From Coccinella septempunctata (Eukaryota; Arthropoda; Insecta; Coleoptera; Coccinellidae): a stretch of DNA of 64,000 nucleotides. The stretch covers positions 10,486,001-10,550,000 of the forward strand of contig NC_058190.1 of the NCBI RefSeq assembly GCF_907165205.1. Reading direction: 5' to 3'. The notes below the pieces were generated by a model. The model saw nothing but the letters and a program-made list of their open reading frames with translations. It ran no database searches and was not told the origin of the DNA. The first letter of the stretch is position 1. Every line of letters starts with the position of its first letter. Shown here in pieces: positions 21,285 through 31,942 of this stretch. The translations under genes were made by a program, and so were the position numbers.

Positions 21285-22330
21285 CATCCAATAACAAAAA
21301 CCGATTTATATATTATTAGATGCTTGTCATTCGATAAAACTGGTAAAAAATGTTTTTATGAAAAATTATGTGACAGTGATGGAAACATAATCGACCGGAG
21401 TTATTTTAAGAAACTCATAGATGTCCAGAATGAGTATGGATTGCATGCCGGAACCAAAATAAAACAAAGGCATATAAATTATCAAAAAGAGATTATGAAA
21501 GTGATTAAAGTGAAATTTGCCACACAATTTGTTAAGCCTAAACGTAAATAGCGCTTTAAATTTTCTCAGAACATCACAAAAACATGTTGAATTTGAAGGA
21601 TCTTTTGGTACTGAAAAGTTAACTTCAATAATCATGAATGATTCATTAAATTCACGTCAAGCATATTTCAAAGTGAAAAGTAAACAATTTATAACAGAAA
21701 AAATTAGATATCACAGACAAAGTTCTACAATATTTCAAGATCGAAAAAATAAAAATATTGAACTCCAAACCCCGGTTAGGACATTACGGCCTCATATGTC
21801 AATGAAAAGTTGTTTGCAGGTATTTAAAAAATGCGATATAAAATACCTACACACATCGGTTATCTGAGCACCATCTGGAGCTATTCTTTCTGTCGTTCGA
21901 TCACGTGGAGGTCATAATAATAATCCCACCGTAGAATATTTCGAAGCAGCTCTAAAATGGTATTTGCAGATATAAAGCGGATTGATGGCTTGCAGCCAAA
22001 AAATACTTGCTTTTTAAAGCTAAGAAGTACAATGAAAGGAAGATAGCATTTCATCCGCTCCAGATAGTGTGTGTTGAAATGATGAAACAACTCATACAAG
22101 CATTATTTCATCAGAACTATACTGTTTGACAAAAAACCACAGACATAAAAATTATGTGGGACAAGTCGTGGCCCATATTGCAGGTTGCGTTGCCCAAAAA
22201 ATATTGAAAATCTCAAAATGGGTGTACAAAGATATGGTAGTTGATAAAAAATGCAATTCTGCATTGCAACAACGGAAAGACGGGAAGATTAATTTCAGCT
22301 TTGAAAGTATCAATGAAAATTTGTAGACTA
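21285..22330 (+). pseudogene. P-element/THAP9-like transposase remnant (copy 2)
   Basis: STSNNKNRF is followed in another frame by TDLYIIRCLSFDKTGKKCF, then YFKKLIDVQNEYGLHAGTKI, HINYQKEIMKVIKVKFATQF, then after a stop SALNFLRTSQKHVEFEGSFG and QAYFKVKSKQFITEKI. RSRGGHNNNPTVEYF follows near 21898 and VGQVVAHIAGCVAQKILKIS near 22158 gives the C-terminal zinc-associated block. Order and spacing match the C-terminal half of P transposases. Much of it is also closely similar to 2230-2920, where the copy is more degraded. At least four stops or shifts are present. Confidence 0.75.
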
Positions 22331-23017
22331 GCTGAAAATATTATGAGGAACGACAACAATGTGTTCAACATGAAAAAGCAAAAATGAACTTTCATGAAAT
22401 TAACCATTGATAATATTCCAGCTAATATCACAATAACATAAGATAGTAACAGCATCTCATGCATAATATCTCCTGATATTATCCCAAGAATCGGATCTTG
22501 AAACTCACCTTATGAATGTCTTGGGTAAATGGTCTTGAGATAGACTTGAGATTACAAAACGAAAACAGAAATTAGTATTTTTATTTTTGCTTGATATTTT
22601 TTCATCGCTGTGGCTCAGAATGGAGTGTAACGAAGCAGATTTTTTTATCTTGAACGAACAGACATGTCACATATTTGATCAGCCGCCGATGCATGTGGTC
22701 CAGATGGGATCTCGGGAACAAATTCACTCGCGAAATTAGATAAAAGAGAATGTGTTCTGACCAGACCGCGGAACTTTACAAAAATAACTTTCTCTAATCT
22801 GTGGGAAGTAGTGCCACCAGCTTCACAAACACCAGAACCCTCCACCTCAAGTTTTTGAGGTGGAGGCGGAATTTCCATCTGGAGTTAGGTACTGAACGAG
22901 ATGGCGTGAGCTGCGTTGAGGATGCTGCAGGAGAAACTATTACAGAGTGAAACAATGCAAAAAATCGCCATCAAAAGAATACATAGAATATTATTGTCAA
23001 CTTGTCAATGTCTGGTC
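22331..23017 (+). other. Mostly non-coding; possible short LINE reverse transcriptase fragment at 22675-22850
   Basis: A plus-strand frame from about 22680 reads SAADACGPDGISGTNSLAKL and then FSNLWEVVPPASQTPEP. 'A.GPDGI....L' followed by a proline-rich stretch is the start of many LINE reverse transcriptases, but the match is short and the rest is absent. The remainder of this stretch shows nothing recognisable. Confidence 0.3.
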
Positions 23018-23062
23018 CATCGAGATAGAATAATAGAGAGACGTCATTATTTGACTAAAATA
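23018..23062 (+). repeat. Isolated left terminus of a P-like element (split from 28837)
   Basis: CATCGAGATAGAATAATAGA at 23018 and the following bases through gactaaaata match the left end of the complete P-like element at 33665 (with its MITE removed). In that element the next bases are ggtatcagatccgccatatt; here the same continuation reappears only at about 28838. The end and body are separated by about 5.8 kb. Confidence 0.75.
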
Positions 23063-23091
23063 AGGTGCGTTCGGCCAGTAGACTCTATCAG

Positions 23092-23140
23092 CACTTTTTG
23101 TTCCTAGTCGTTCGGGCACACAGTTTCAGAACAAAAAGTG
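23092..23140. repeat. Hairpin: 12 bp perfect arms
   Basis: cactttttgttc (23092-23103) and gaacaaaaagtg (23129-23140) are exact reverse complements around a 25-base loop. The bases outside both arms are also partly complementary. Confidence 0.8.
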
Positions 23141-23262
23141 TCAATAGTTGTCGTTCGTTCCAGACGGAGTAGAGTTTTCTGAATCAACTCTATAAGCCCC
23201 AGCTCCGTAGGTGGGGCGCGAAAGGAGGTTCTGTAGAAGTGGGGTTATGAAACGAGACAAAC

Positions 23263-23296
23263 CCATTGAACTAAAGAACTTTCTTTAGTTCAATGG
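23263..23296. repeat. Perfect 16 bp palindrome
   Basis: ccattgaactaaagaa and ttctttagttcaatgg are exact reverse complements separated by two bases. It could be a relic of a small hairpin element or a cruciform site. No terminator function is implied in this eukaryotic setting. Confidence 0.9.
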
Positions 23297-23299
23297 ACA

Positions 23300-25758
23300 A
23301 ACCATAAAAAAACAAGAAATAAACAAAAAACTCATTAACTGCAGTTAGTTTTTGTTTCTACGCGGCGTCTTGTTTTGAAACTTTGGAAATTTTAGGGAAG
23401 AATATTCACTTTGTGAAAGTGTTCGTGGAAATTCTTTTACTGAAGATTTACAAATATGTCAGGGACATATACCAGAAAGAGCCACAGTGCCATAATGTCC
23501 GAGGAAGGAATAATTATACAGAATAATAGAATTCTTTCGCTCGAGATTTCAAGTAGGTATTAAAAACAAAGAGTTCCTCTTTTTTGAGAAGAACATAATG
23601 ATTACATCAAACCAGAAATTGTCTCTTTATACTAATTTCGTAAGTACTAAGTGAGAGAGGCAAGAGGAAAAAATCAGCTGATTTAGAGGGTTTGGAAATC
23701 GATATCTGAGAGCGAACCCCTGCTCATTGAGGGCCACAAACAATGCCAAACGAAAGACGAATAACTGGAGCGTGCCCAGTTAATACTTTATATTAATATG
23801 TAGGATATTTTTTTTCAGCTAAAAAAATGATTTATGTTCCAATAACAGAAAAAATTCGAAAGGAGTTCTTGGAGAATAATGTTATTGAAGGCAATGAGAA
23901 TTTACAAGTAGAAAGGACTAGAGAGTTAGATTCAGGAAATAACGATGACCAGAAATTATGGACAGATGAAAATACATTATTCCTTATTTCGGACACAGCC
24001 CTCTTAAACACAGAGCCATGAACACTATGTCGCAACACCGCAAATAGCTTGGTGCGGAAGGCCGACTTTAGGCCGCAGTTAGTGCGCTATAGGAGCGCGA
24101 TTTTCGAATACATTTCAATTAGTACTCTAAAAATCGACATGGGATGTCTCAAATTTAATAAAATATCAATAAGACACTATCCTAAGCCATACTTGGTCAA
24201 AGAATTGGATTGACTGATCATATTATGATTCGAGAACCAGTTAATGAAAATAATTTGATCTTTATAATAGCACCAAGAATGAATGATAAATACAATTATT
24301 GTGGCAATATTGCATATTTTAAACCCTATTTATCGTTCATCAAGAACCAACAAAAAGGTGTGGTGTCATCTCTTCCCACAAAATTGTGTAAATGAACTCA
24401 TGAGTCCAAATATTATAAATGAGTTAACAGTTAAGGAGGTTTGAGCAAATACTGAGAAGAACTGTACGTTGAATAAATTTTCTCACAAAAAAAACAAAAC
24501 TGAAATAGAATTGCCCATACCAATATTTAATTCAAAATATAAATATGAAATTCAAATTCCTACATAAATAATTACAATCGACAGAGGTGAATCTTGAAGA
24601 ACTATCGTATTCCCATTTTATCCAATTCTCTATTTTTTAGGTAATGTCAATAAATTATCACGATCGAGAACTGTTGCTTTCTTTTTTCTAGAGAGTTGGA
24701 AAGGGTTTGATAGTTTATATTTTTCACATGATTATTCAATTGAATATGTAAACAAAAGTTGAGCGAAGTGGATACAAAATACTTTTTCAAATCACTTTCA
24801 CAACTGCAAGTCCGTGAGAAATCACCAATATTAAATTCTAATTCAATACTACGACTTTTAATTCTACCAAGTCTGTTTTTGATATGTAGCAAGAAAAATT
24901 TGGATACATTTGATGACTTTTTCAAAAACTCCACATTCTTTCAATTGTGGACATTTCTTTGGCATAGATAAATGTTTCAGTGGTGACTGTCTCAAAATGC
25001 TATCAGCTTATAATATTAAATTTGATAAAATTTCACAATTCACAATATCGTTAGTACGTTAGTATCAAAATGAATTTCGCAAAATGCACTGTATGTATGT
25101 ATTTATTTATTTTGGAATTTTTGGAGAAGGAAAATATACTAACATAATCATTTTCTGAAGATTTATTATTGCCTTGCTGCTAGATTTACAACATTTATTA
25201 GGTATGATACGAAATCGATCCTACAAGCAATATCGAGTTCAAAAACGTTAGGTACTTTACCAAACGACGGTACACTTCATTTCTTTTCAATCTTTTTATC
25301 AAACAATTCACTTCACTCATAGAATTTTTTCCTCGGCATACAATTCACTTCACTCATAGACTTTTTTTCTCCTTCAGCACACAATTCACAGCACTTTCAA
25401 GCACTAAAAACAAAAAACCAAAAACTACACATAACCTACAAACAACACGACGCCGGCAAGCACGATACGAGAACTAGAAATTCTAGGCCTTTCCCTGTGT
25501 TGCCAAACTTCCCCTCATCACGGCTATGTGTTTAGAGGGCTGTGTTTCGGAGGTAGAAAAAAGACAAAATGAATTCGAGAATGGAATAAAAAAAATGTTT
25601 GGATCAAAATATCTATTGTATGCGAGAAGGAATTCAGAAGGCCAGTCTCGTTCACATCACAGAGTCTGAAAAGAACTTACAAAAGTTGCGTTCTGCATAA
25701 CTCAATATCAGGGCAGAAAAAAAAACATTGGCAATTTTTCACAGCAATTAATAACTTC
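23300..25758. other. AT-rich, no recognised gene; short frames at 23457, 23827 and 24210
   Basis: Three plus-strand frames look coding-like by composition but match nothing I know: MSGTYTRKSHSAIMSEEG near 23457, MIYVPITEKIRKEFLENN at 23827-24021, and MIREPVNENNLIFIIAPRMN near 24225. They could be exons or remnants of one gene within the Harbinger interval or an older insertion. A direct repeat of about 20 bases (caattcacttcactcataga) occurs at about 25308 and 25341. The rest shows nothing. Confidence 0.35.
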
Positions 25759-26010
25759 ATGAATAAGAAGCAAGAGATAACACCTATTGCCACATGTTCC
25801 AGTTTGAGTGGGCTATCGGTGAATGAACCTGAGGCATCATCATCTGAGTTACTTCATAATGATGAAGAATCTCATAGTTCCAAAATGGAATCAAGTTATT
25901 CTAGAAAGAGAAAGGCTCGTAAATCTGATGCCGACAGGAGACATGAAGTAAAAATGAAAAGATTTGATACATGTAACACATTGTTAGAAAAAATGATAGA
26001 AAAACTTTAA
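25759..26010 (+). pseudogene. C-terminal part of a Myb/SANT-like Harbinger accessory protein
   Basis: A serine/glutamate-rich stretch, SLSGLSVNEPEASSSELLHN, is followed by a basic tail, SYSRKRKARKSDADRRHEVK and MKRFDTCNTLLEKMIEKL, and a stop. Harbinger-associated Myb/SANT or MADF proteins end in a similar acidic linker plus basic helix. The DNA-binding domain is not visible upstream, so this is a remnant or the last exon. It converges on the minus-strand HARBI1-like gene at 26765, the arrangement typical of these elements. Confidence 0.45.
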
Positions 26011-26764
26011 AATTATAATTCAGTATTTTCTCTTTGAAAATTCATTTGGTTTAAAAATTGAGGGGAACTATTCGTGCAATATGTTCGATATCCAAATTTC
26101 ACCGACTGATTCAACAGGCAAGTTGCAACAAACATTTTGTAACATTTCACAATTTTTTTACTCAAAAAGCATATCTCAAAAACTATAATCCTAATTGAAA
26201 ATCTTCTCTGTAGTGTGCAATGAATTTTGATTAAGATGATAGTTTTCAAGTTATGCCATGTTTTCAGTACAAAAATTGTGAACGTTACAAAATATAACTT
26301 AACATATTGAATTGATATGGCCGATACTTGATGAAAATCCATAATTGAACTAAAACCAGAACTAAACCTTCACTCATCTGAAGATGCTATTGTGATAGCA
26401 AAACATGTGTCGTGGCTTTAAAAACTCATTTTGTGAAAATTGTATATTCTGTTTTTAGAATAACTTGAACTGAAGATCATTAAACTTTTTTTGTTGCAAC
26501 TTGCCTGTAAAATCAATTCGAAATTTGGCCAGATATAACTTGCACCCTGTGTAATTTGTTGAAAAAAAGTTTTTTCGATATTTCTTCTTGAAATATGAAT
26601 TTTTTTTTGTGGGAAACAGAATAGTTTGTTGAGATGGAATTTGTGTTATACCCTGTGGTATAATAAAATAAGTGAAATAGAGAAAAATTATTGATTTATT
26701 CGGTGAAACTTTACAGAAATATTTTAAACCAACTAAATTTTTTGATATAAGTGAATTATTTATA
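26011..26764. other. Non-coding; degenerate hammerhead-like motif near 26380
   Basis: The stretch lies between the two convergent Harbinger-type genes. A motif with the order CTGAAGA, stem TGCTAT/ATAGCA, AAAAC, ATGTGTC lies at about 26380-26415. It resembles the Penelope-type hammerhead but the conserved G of GAAA is A, so it should not cleave. The surrounding sequence has no protein-coding pattern that I trust. Confidence 0.45.
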
Positions 26765-28723
26765 TTAATTAACGGCTCGGTTCCTCATTGGTAGAGCATT
26801 CATAATATCATTTCTTTTGATGATGGAATCTACATTTGAAATATCTTCCTGCGTTTCTTCCAAGTTATTTTGTGGATTATTTGCTAATTCCTCCTGTACC
26901 TCTGCTTCCATATTTATGAACGCTTCAGAATTATTCCCTTTCAAGATGCAGATATTGTGTAATATACAACAGGTGACAATTAATGAAGGTATAAGCTCAA
27001 CTCTAGTTGTCTCAATCAGTTTGAGTCTACGGAATCGACCCTTCAGCAGTGCAAAACCATTTTCTATTTTTACTCTACACCTACTCAGAGCTACATTGAA
27101 ATTTTTTTGCCTTTCTGTGAAATGCCCATTATTTTTGAAGCTAACTAACAATTTTGTACTTAGTTTGTGAGCTAAATCTCCTATTAGATGGAAATCTTCA
27201 TGAAATATTATGTCGCCACTTGAAATTTTTCGATGGAGTTCTCATTTTCTGTACAAAGTGAAATCATGAATCGAACCAACTTCACCAGCGTAGACATCAG
27301 TAAAAAATAATTTATGATCACACACACCTTGAAGTAAAATGGAATGAAAGTTTTTTCTATTTATATATGAATTATGATTCTTTTTTGGAGCTTTTATAGG
27401 AATGTGTGAACCGTCTATGCATCCTATGACTCCTAGAATTATAATCACAATCAATAAACAAATATTTATTACTTCATAATTCACTAGGTGACATATAGAA
27501 AACTGAACACCCTTTTAATGAATTCATTACAACAATTTATGTCTTGGGCTAATAGGTAAATAATCGATCAGGCGTTTCATTTCAATTGCACAAGTTGGCA
27601 ACATCGACTGAAACTTGCCTTGATAATAAAGGACAACAAATACATTATCTTGATGAGATAGACAAAGATGGCTGTGTGTGAAGTCTGCGACGAACGAGGA
27701 AAGTCGTAAAATTTTATGGGATTTTTATGACCGGTTGCAGTTGAGGCTCGCCAGTAAGTACGCGCCTGTAAATCAACAGCTGTTATTTTATAAATAAGTT
27801 GATCGGACATTGTTCTTTTTATTTTCTAGTAGGCGCTGTTGACAAACCGTAAACTTGAAACGATTCGAATTTTAAAACCCCACATTTGAAGAATGATTTT
27901 GAATCGTTTCCGCGGTGCATTTGAAAAAATCAGGAATGATATTCATAATTATTCAGTTGAAACTTGCATATGCAGTGATAACCCAAATTGAGGAGAGTTC
28001 TCCTGTCATGTCTTGTCATGTTTTGCGGTCTGCGGTCTGCAATTGACCTTGTGGACGTTAATCGATGATTAAGCGAAATTCATTCATTAATATACTGGGT
28101 GTTCTGTTTTCTCTGTCACATAGTAGATACTTCACCTGGAAATCCTAGGTTGTTGAAATTAAGAGCTATATGCATTTGCCTTTCCCTGTTAGACCATTTT
28201 ATAATCTCAAAACGAGTGTTTACATCTGAAAGTAGCATACATGTAGACCAGCATGTTGATTTGCTCATACCGAATCTGTCGGCTACCGATCTGAAATATG
28301 GCCATAAAAAGGGATAACGGGAAAGAATTTAAGTACTATAATCTACCTGAAACTTTCTATATTGCTCAGATACCAAATTGTAACCATCACTTCTTTTTCT
28401 AAAGATACCCGAGTATGCCCATTACATATATTGAGTTCAATTATGGTCTGATGAATCTTCAAGAGTAGATCTTCAAACGTTGACGGATCCATTCTAAAAT
28501 GCGTTTGAAACTGATAATCCTTCATATGAGGTACAGTGAATTCGCAGAATTGATCAACTTTCTCACATATTTCATTTTCTTCATCTGAACTGTCCTCAAA
28601 ATAAAGATACTTTGCTACATTAAGGATCGGGACTAAGAATTGTCTATTCATGTTCATTTTCGAACAAATCGCTTTCAAATTCAAATTTTTCCCACGTTTT
28701 TTGTGGTTGACAGGTCTTGTCAT
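26765..28723 (-). pseudogene. HARBI1-like PIF/Harbinger transposase, three exons, one nonsense codon
   Basis: Exon 1, 28723-28347, starts MTRPVNHKKRGK and ends YLSNIESFR. It includes the N-terminal helical region with FQTHFRMDPSTFEDLLLKI. A 56 bp GT-AG intron leads to exon 2, 28290-28136, SVADRFGMSKSTCWST (helix-turn-helix) through LGFPG. A 703 bp intron leads to exon 3, 27432-26765, beginning VIGCIDGSHIPI (first catalytic Asp), then VYAGEVGSIHDFTLYRK (second Asp), an in-frame TGA at 27242-27244, and CRVKIENGFALLKGRFRRLK (catalytic Glu), ending after NALPMRNRAVN. Both splice junctions keep the frame, giving 399 codons, a normal length for the family. The single TGA, probably from TCA, is the only visible lesion. 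I chose the ATG at 28723 because the frame further upstream starts only with TTG. Confidence 0.88.
27487..28118. mobile_element. Possible MITE filling the second intron
   Basis: Near the left edge (about 27488-27512) gacatatagaaaactgaaca runs into ccc, and at the right edge gggtgttctgttttctctgt runs into cac (about 28098-28120). These are imperfect inverted repeats of about 22 bases. They account for nearly the whole 703 bp intron, while the other intron is only 56 bp. An insertion that enlarged an originally short intron is the likely reading. No target duplication is clear. Confidence 0.45.
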
Positions 28724-28836
28724 TCTTTCTTTCAAAAAAGGGCAATTTGTACAGGCTCCATCAGCACTAGCTGATTTGTGATCAAAATTCTAGTTCGATT
28801 CGCTCCGTAAAGGAATTTACAGGCCGAACGTAGTCA

Positions 28837-29530
28837 TAGTATCAGATCCGCCATATTGGTACGAGATTTTGACAGTCATGAATTTTATGTCAGTTTTGCG
28901 TTTTTTCGATTACAATTGTGGTCATATTTACAGAATTGCGTTCATTTTTTCGATTCTTATTAGACAATAAAATGGTGTCATGTGCTCTACGCAGTTGTTC
29001 CACCAGAGACGAGGTAGATAAAAAGAAAATCACAGGAATAACATTTTATAGGTGAGAATGAGTAATAAAGAGATCCGTATGCGTAATTCTTTCATTTCTA
29101 TCTTGGTAATCTAACAGTAATGTATATTATAATCATCTGAAGAAAAATTGTTTATTTGATATTCGATTAACTTCATTTTAACAGATTTCCACCCAGCAAG
29201 ACGTATATTTTGGCTTGGGTGAAATTTGTTAACCGAGGAACCTGGCAACCTTAGAATTATGCGTTGCTCGTTCCAAACATTTTACAGCAGAATGTTTGGA
29301 TAGGACATCAAAAAGCTTAGTTCGGTTGCAACGAAATCATTTTTTGTTTCATTATAGGAGGAAGCAGTTTTACCACCAAAACTAAGAATTCTTTCTGATC
29401 TTGTGATTTGACCACAAACGGAGATTGTTGACGCCGTAGTAAAATACATCTGCTTTACCAACTTCCGAAAGTAGAAGTAGAAAGTAGATTTCAAATCAAA
29501 TGAGCTCTCTTATAGAGTAAATTACTCAAA
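28837..29530 (+). pseudogene. P-like/THAP element body (copy A), right part missing
   Basis: Begins tatcagatccgccatattgg as in the complete element at 33665. Exon 1 from ATG 28972 reads MVSCALRSCSTRDEVDKK and ITFYR (first THAP Cys pair). A 133 bp GT-AG intron (29052-29184) leads to FPPSKTYILAWVKFVNRGTW with the THAP Trp, and after a shift RSKHFTAECLDRTSKSLVRL (C-x-x-H). It is about 85-90 percent similar by eye to copy B. The transposase region is missing after about 29520. Its left terminus lies at 23018, across the Harbinger insertion. Confidence 0.78.
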
Positions 29531-29919
29531 AAATAAGAATTAATTCAGATGCATACCACCCGCCGATACGAATATCGACAGGAGTTACGATCTGAATGAG
29601 CTAACCAATATGCTATCGTTAGGGACACCAAATAGAGCACGCTCCATCGAAGAAAAGCAGATGCTGACCATGGTTTCGGTCTCGTTTGACCCCGTCAGTG
29701 CAACAAAGCTTATTCTCCGATGGAGTAACGTTTGAAATTGACGGACACTTATTCAATACTGGCACGTGCTACTGAGTACTATGCAGTAACTCAGAGCGCC
29801 ACCCAGTATGGAATGGAAATCCCTTCCAGTTTGAAACCCAGACGAAGACAATATCATATATAAGCATATGTCCCATATTTCCTCTTATTCAGTACGCCAG
29901 CTCGCTTATTGCGGACAAC
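29531..29919. other. No gene recognised; weak tRNA-like stretch
   Basis: On the minus strand, around 29625-29560, TAGCATATTGGTTAGCTCAT resembles a tRNA A box and a partial B box follows, but the acceptor and anticodon stems do not form. It may be a tRNA-derived SINE fragment. An imperfect inverted pair, cgctccatcgaagaa and ttctccgatggag, occurs at about 29640-29735. Confidence 0.3.
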
Positions 29920-31557
29920 CACAGATTACAGAGAATAGATGGTACACCTCTTAACCCCCACCAAATTGATGTTTTCAGTGAGGGTTGCATCCGCTTTGTG
30001 ACGCTACATTCGCAGTTAGTTTATTTCAGGGGCTTGACACTTCCTTACCCCCACCCCAAATACGGTTTTTAGTTCTGCAATCAATCGCTATGTGGCACTG
30101 CATACGAAAATATTCTATCATATTCTCCACAGATTACTGTATTCTGACATATTGGATTTGTGAACGCCAACAGTGTCAATGTCAATATGCTTTAACGCAA
30201 ATTCTTGTTTACAAACGAGATCTTATACGAGAGTAAATTAAAAATACCGGTAATTATAACATTAATCGTTTATACTTAAACCAACCCTTTAAAAATTGTG
30301 TTAATGGAAATGAAAGTCAAACTGTGTAGTCAGTTATTAAGCCACTCCGTGGGGTCAATGATGAAGCTCATTTCTCAATGGGGTAAGTATTTTTTTCAAA
30401 CATAATAATACAAAAATTTACTATTTTCCTTTTTAGAAATCAAGCATCCGCTTCAGCTTCACAGAGAGGCTATCGACACTGCTGACTTCATACTATTCTT
30501 GGATGAGTTATTTGATTCGTTGAATGTATCCAGAGCTTGGACATCCACTGCGAAACTCTTAAAGAAGACGGTTAGTATTCAAACAGAACACAATGTTGTT
30601 TGGGAGCAGGCGATACAAATTTTCAACAGTATTTCATTTTATTGCCCTCGAAAGAAAAGATCCATTGTGGTGCCCACTTTGAAGAATATAGTGACAACAT
30701 TGAACACATTCCTTTACCTTACTCAAAAACTGTTCAATGATTATCACTTTAAATATATTCTCACTGGGGCTTTGAATCAAGATTGTTTAGTAAACTTTTT
30801 TGGGTACATTAGAGCACATGGGGTAAGGAATACTAACCCAAATGTTGAACACTTTATTTCATCATTCGAAACTTTAGTTATTAATAATTTCATGTCGGTG
30901 CATTCCTGGTGATCTAACTGTGAGGAAGATAAAACAGGGAGTCGTTGTTTAGAGACTTTGAAATCTTTCCTGCAGGAAAATATAAAATCCACATAGTTCT
31001 TTGGGCAACTAATTTTTTCTTTTCCAAATTATTCATGCATTCTAAGCTTTGGCATGCTGTTTTTGAATTCTATTGCCGTCTCCCAACAAACATTGTGTCC
31101 TTTTTGGATAATGTTGAAGATTTCTGAACATATAATAATTTCAACCTCATTTCCTATGAACAATATTATTACTGTTTATTAGAATTATTGTCTTACGAAG
31201 ATATGTGACCCTATTGACATTTTACCTCTGCTCATATATTCATTGCCATAATTATGGCTTATGTATTTCCATATTTTTTTTTTCCTGTGCTGGGTATATC
31301 AATATATGTATATTTTTCATGACAAGTTTTATTTCTCCTTAAAATTCGCCCTAATAATCCATATTATACTATCGACATCTAAAATACCAGTGAATGGGCT
31401 AATTTAAATTTCGCGCCATGCGATTGCAGTTTCCAGTTATACCGACATTTCTCCCGGTTAGTTGGGTGGCAGCCGCATGGGGGCGCTGAGGGCGGGATAA
31501 ACTGTATTTTGCATCGTAGAACGTGAGTGTCAGATCTATTCTACTCTGTAATCTGTG
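29920..31557 (+). mobile_element. P-like element with matching termini and 3' half of a transposase
   Basis: The left end reads CACAGATTACAGAGAATAGA and the right end, reverse-complemented, CACAGATTACAGAGTAGAAT, the same ends apart from a 2-base difference. They also resemble the ends of the element at 18763 (CAAAGATTATAGAGTAGAAA). Inside is the C-terminal half of a P transposase. No 8 bp target duplication is visible, so either the flanks have diverged or one end is displaced. Confidence 0.6.
30304..31010 (+). pseudogene. P-element-like transposase, C-terminal half
   Basis: MEMKVKLCSQLLSHSVGSMM opens the segment, matching the 'MnVklAaQtLS.SVA..i' block. A GT-AG intron of about 55 bp (near 30382-30435) is followed by EIKHPLQLHREAIDTADFIL, FLDELFDSLNVSRAW and then YILTGALNQDCLVNFFGYIR, the strongly conserved 'LTg.LNQDclE.fFg.iR' block, and HFISSFETLVINNFM. 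A TGA ends the frame at 30910, followed by a few more family-like residues in other frames. The THAP domain and catalytic first half are absent. Confidence 0.82.
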
Positions 31558-31880
31558 GTTTATTTTCGGCCGCTCTATAATGAATTTGCGTTGCAAGATT
31601 CTTCGATTTCAGTCTCATTGCGCAGACTCTTCAGTTTTCCGTAGACGAAACAATGAAAAATAATAATCTTGAATTGAACATTAGCATAAAAAAAAATTAA
31701 ATTGTGTTTTATCGTATCAAATGTCCAAATGTCCAATAACCTTGTTTGTGAATTTTTTTCTTTGTGAAAAAAAATAATTTAGTCAATGTCCAGGACACTG
31801 TCGAGCCTACTCTAACTAGTCGAGCCTTCCTCTTCGGATGAAATGTTGAGTTCGTTCTTTTCTTGCAAATAATCTTGTGT
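31558..31880. other. No gene recognised
   Basis: AT-rich spacer between two P-like genes, probably the 5' flank and untranslated leader of the THAP gene that begins near 31943. No terminal repeat pair was found for that gene. Confidence 0.35.
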
Positions 31881-31942
31881 TAGTGGACCTTCTAGTAAAA
31901 AGTGAAAATATTGATTTGTCAGACATCTTTATACGTTTTAAA

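Larger units (their letters stand above)
23063..28836. mobile_element. Probable PIF/Harbinger element inserted in a P-like element
   Basis: The left boundary begins aggtgcgttcggccagta and the right boundary ends tacaggccgaacgtagtc, which share the inverted core CGTTCGGCC. Flanks can be read as an ATA direct repeat (23060-23062 and 28837-28839), close to the TWA-type duplication of Harbinger. The interval carries a HARBI1-type gene on the minus strand (28723-26765) and a Myb/SANT-like tail on the plus strand (25759-26010), the usual two-gene content of such elements. Terminal repeats beyond the core are poorly matched, so the exact ends are uncertain. Confidence 0.6.

Noticed and set aside
29560..29625. 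tRNA gene on the minus strand
   Set aside because: An A-box-like stretch is present but no cloverleaf forms and the B box is poor.
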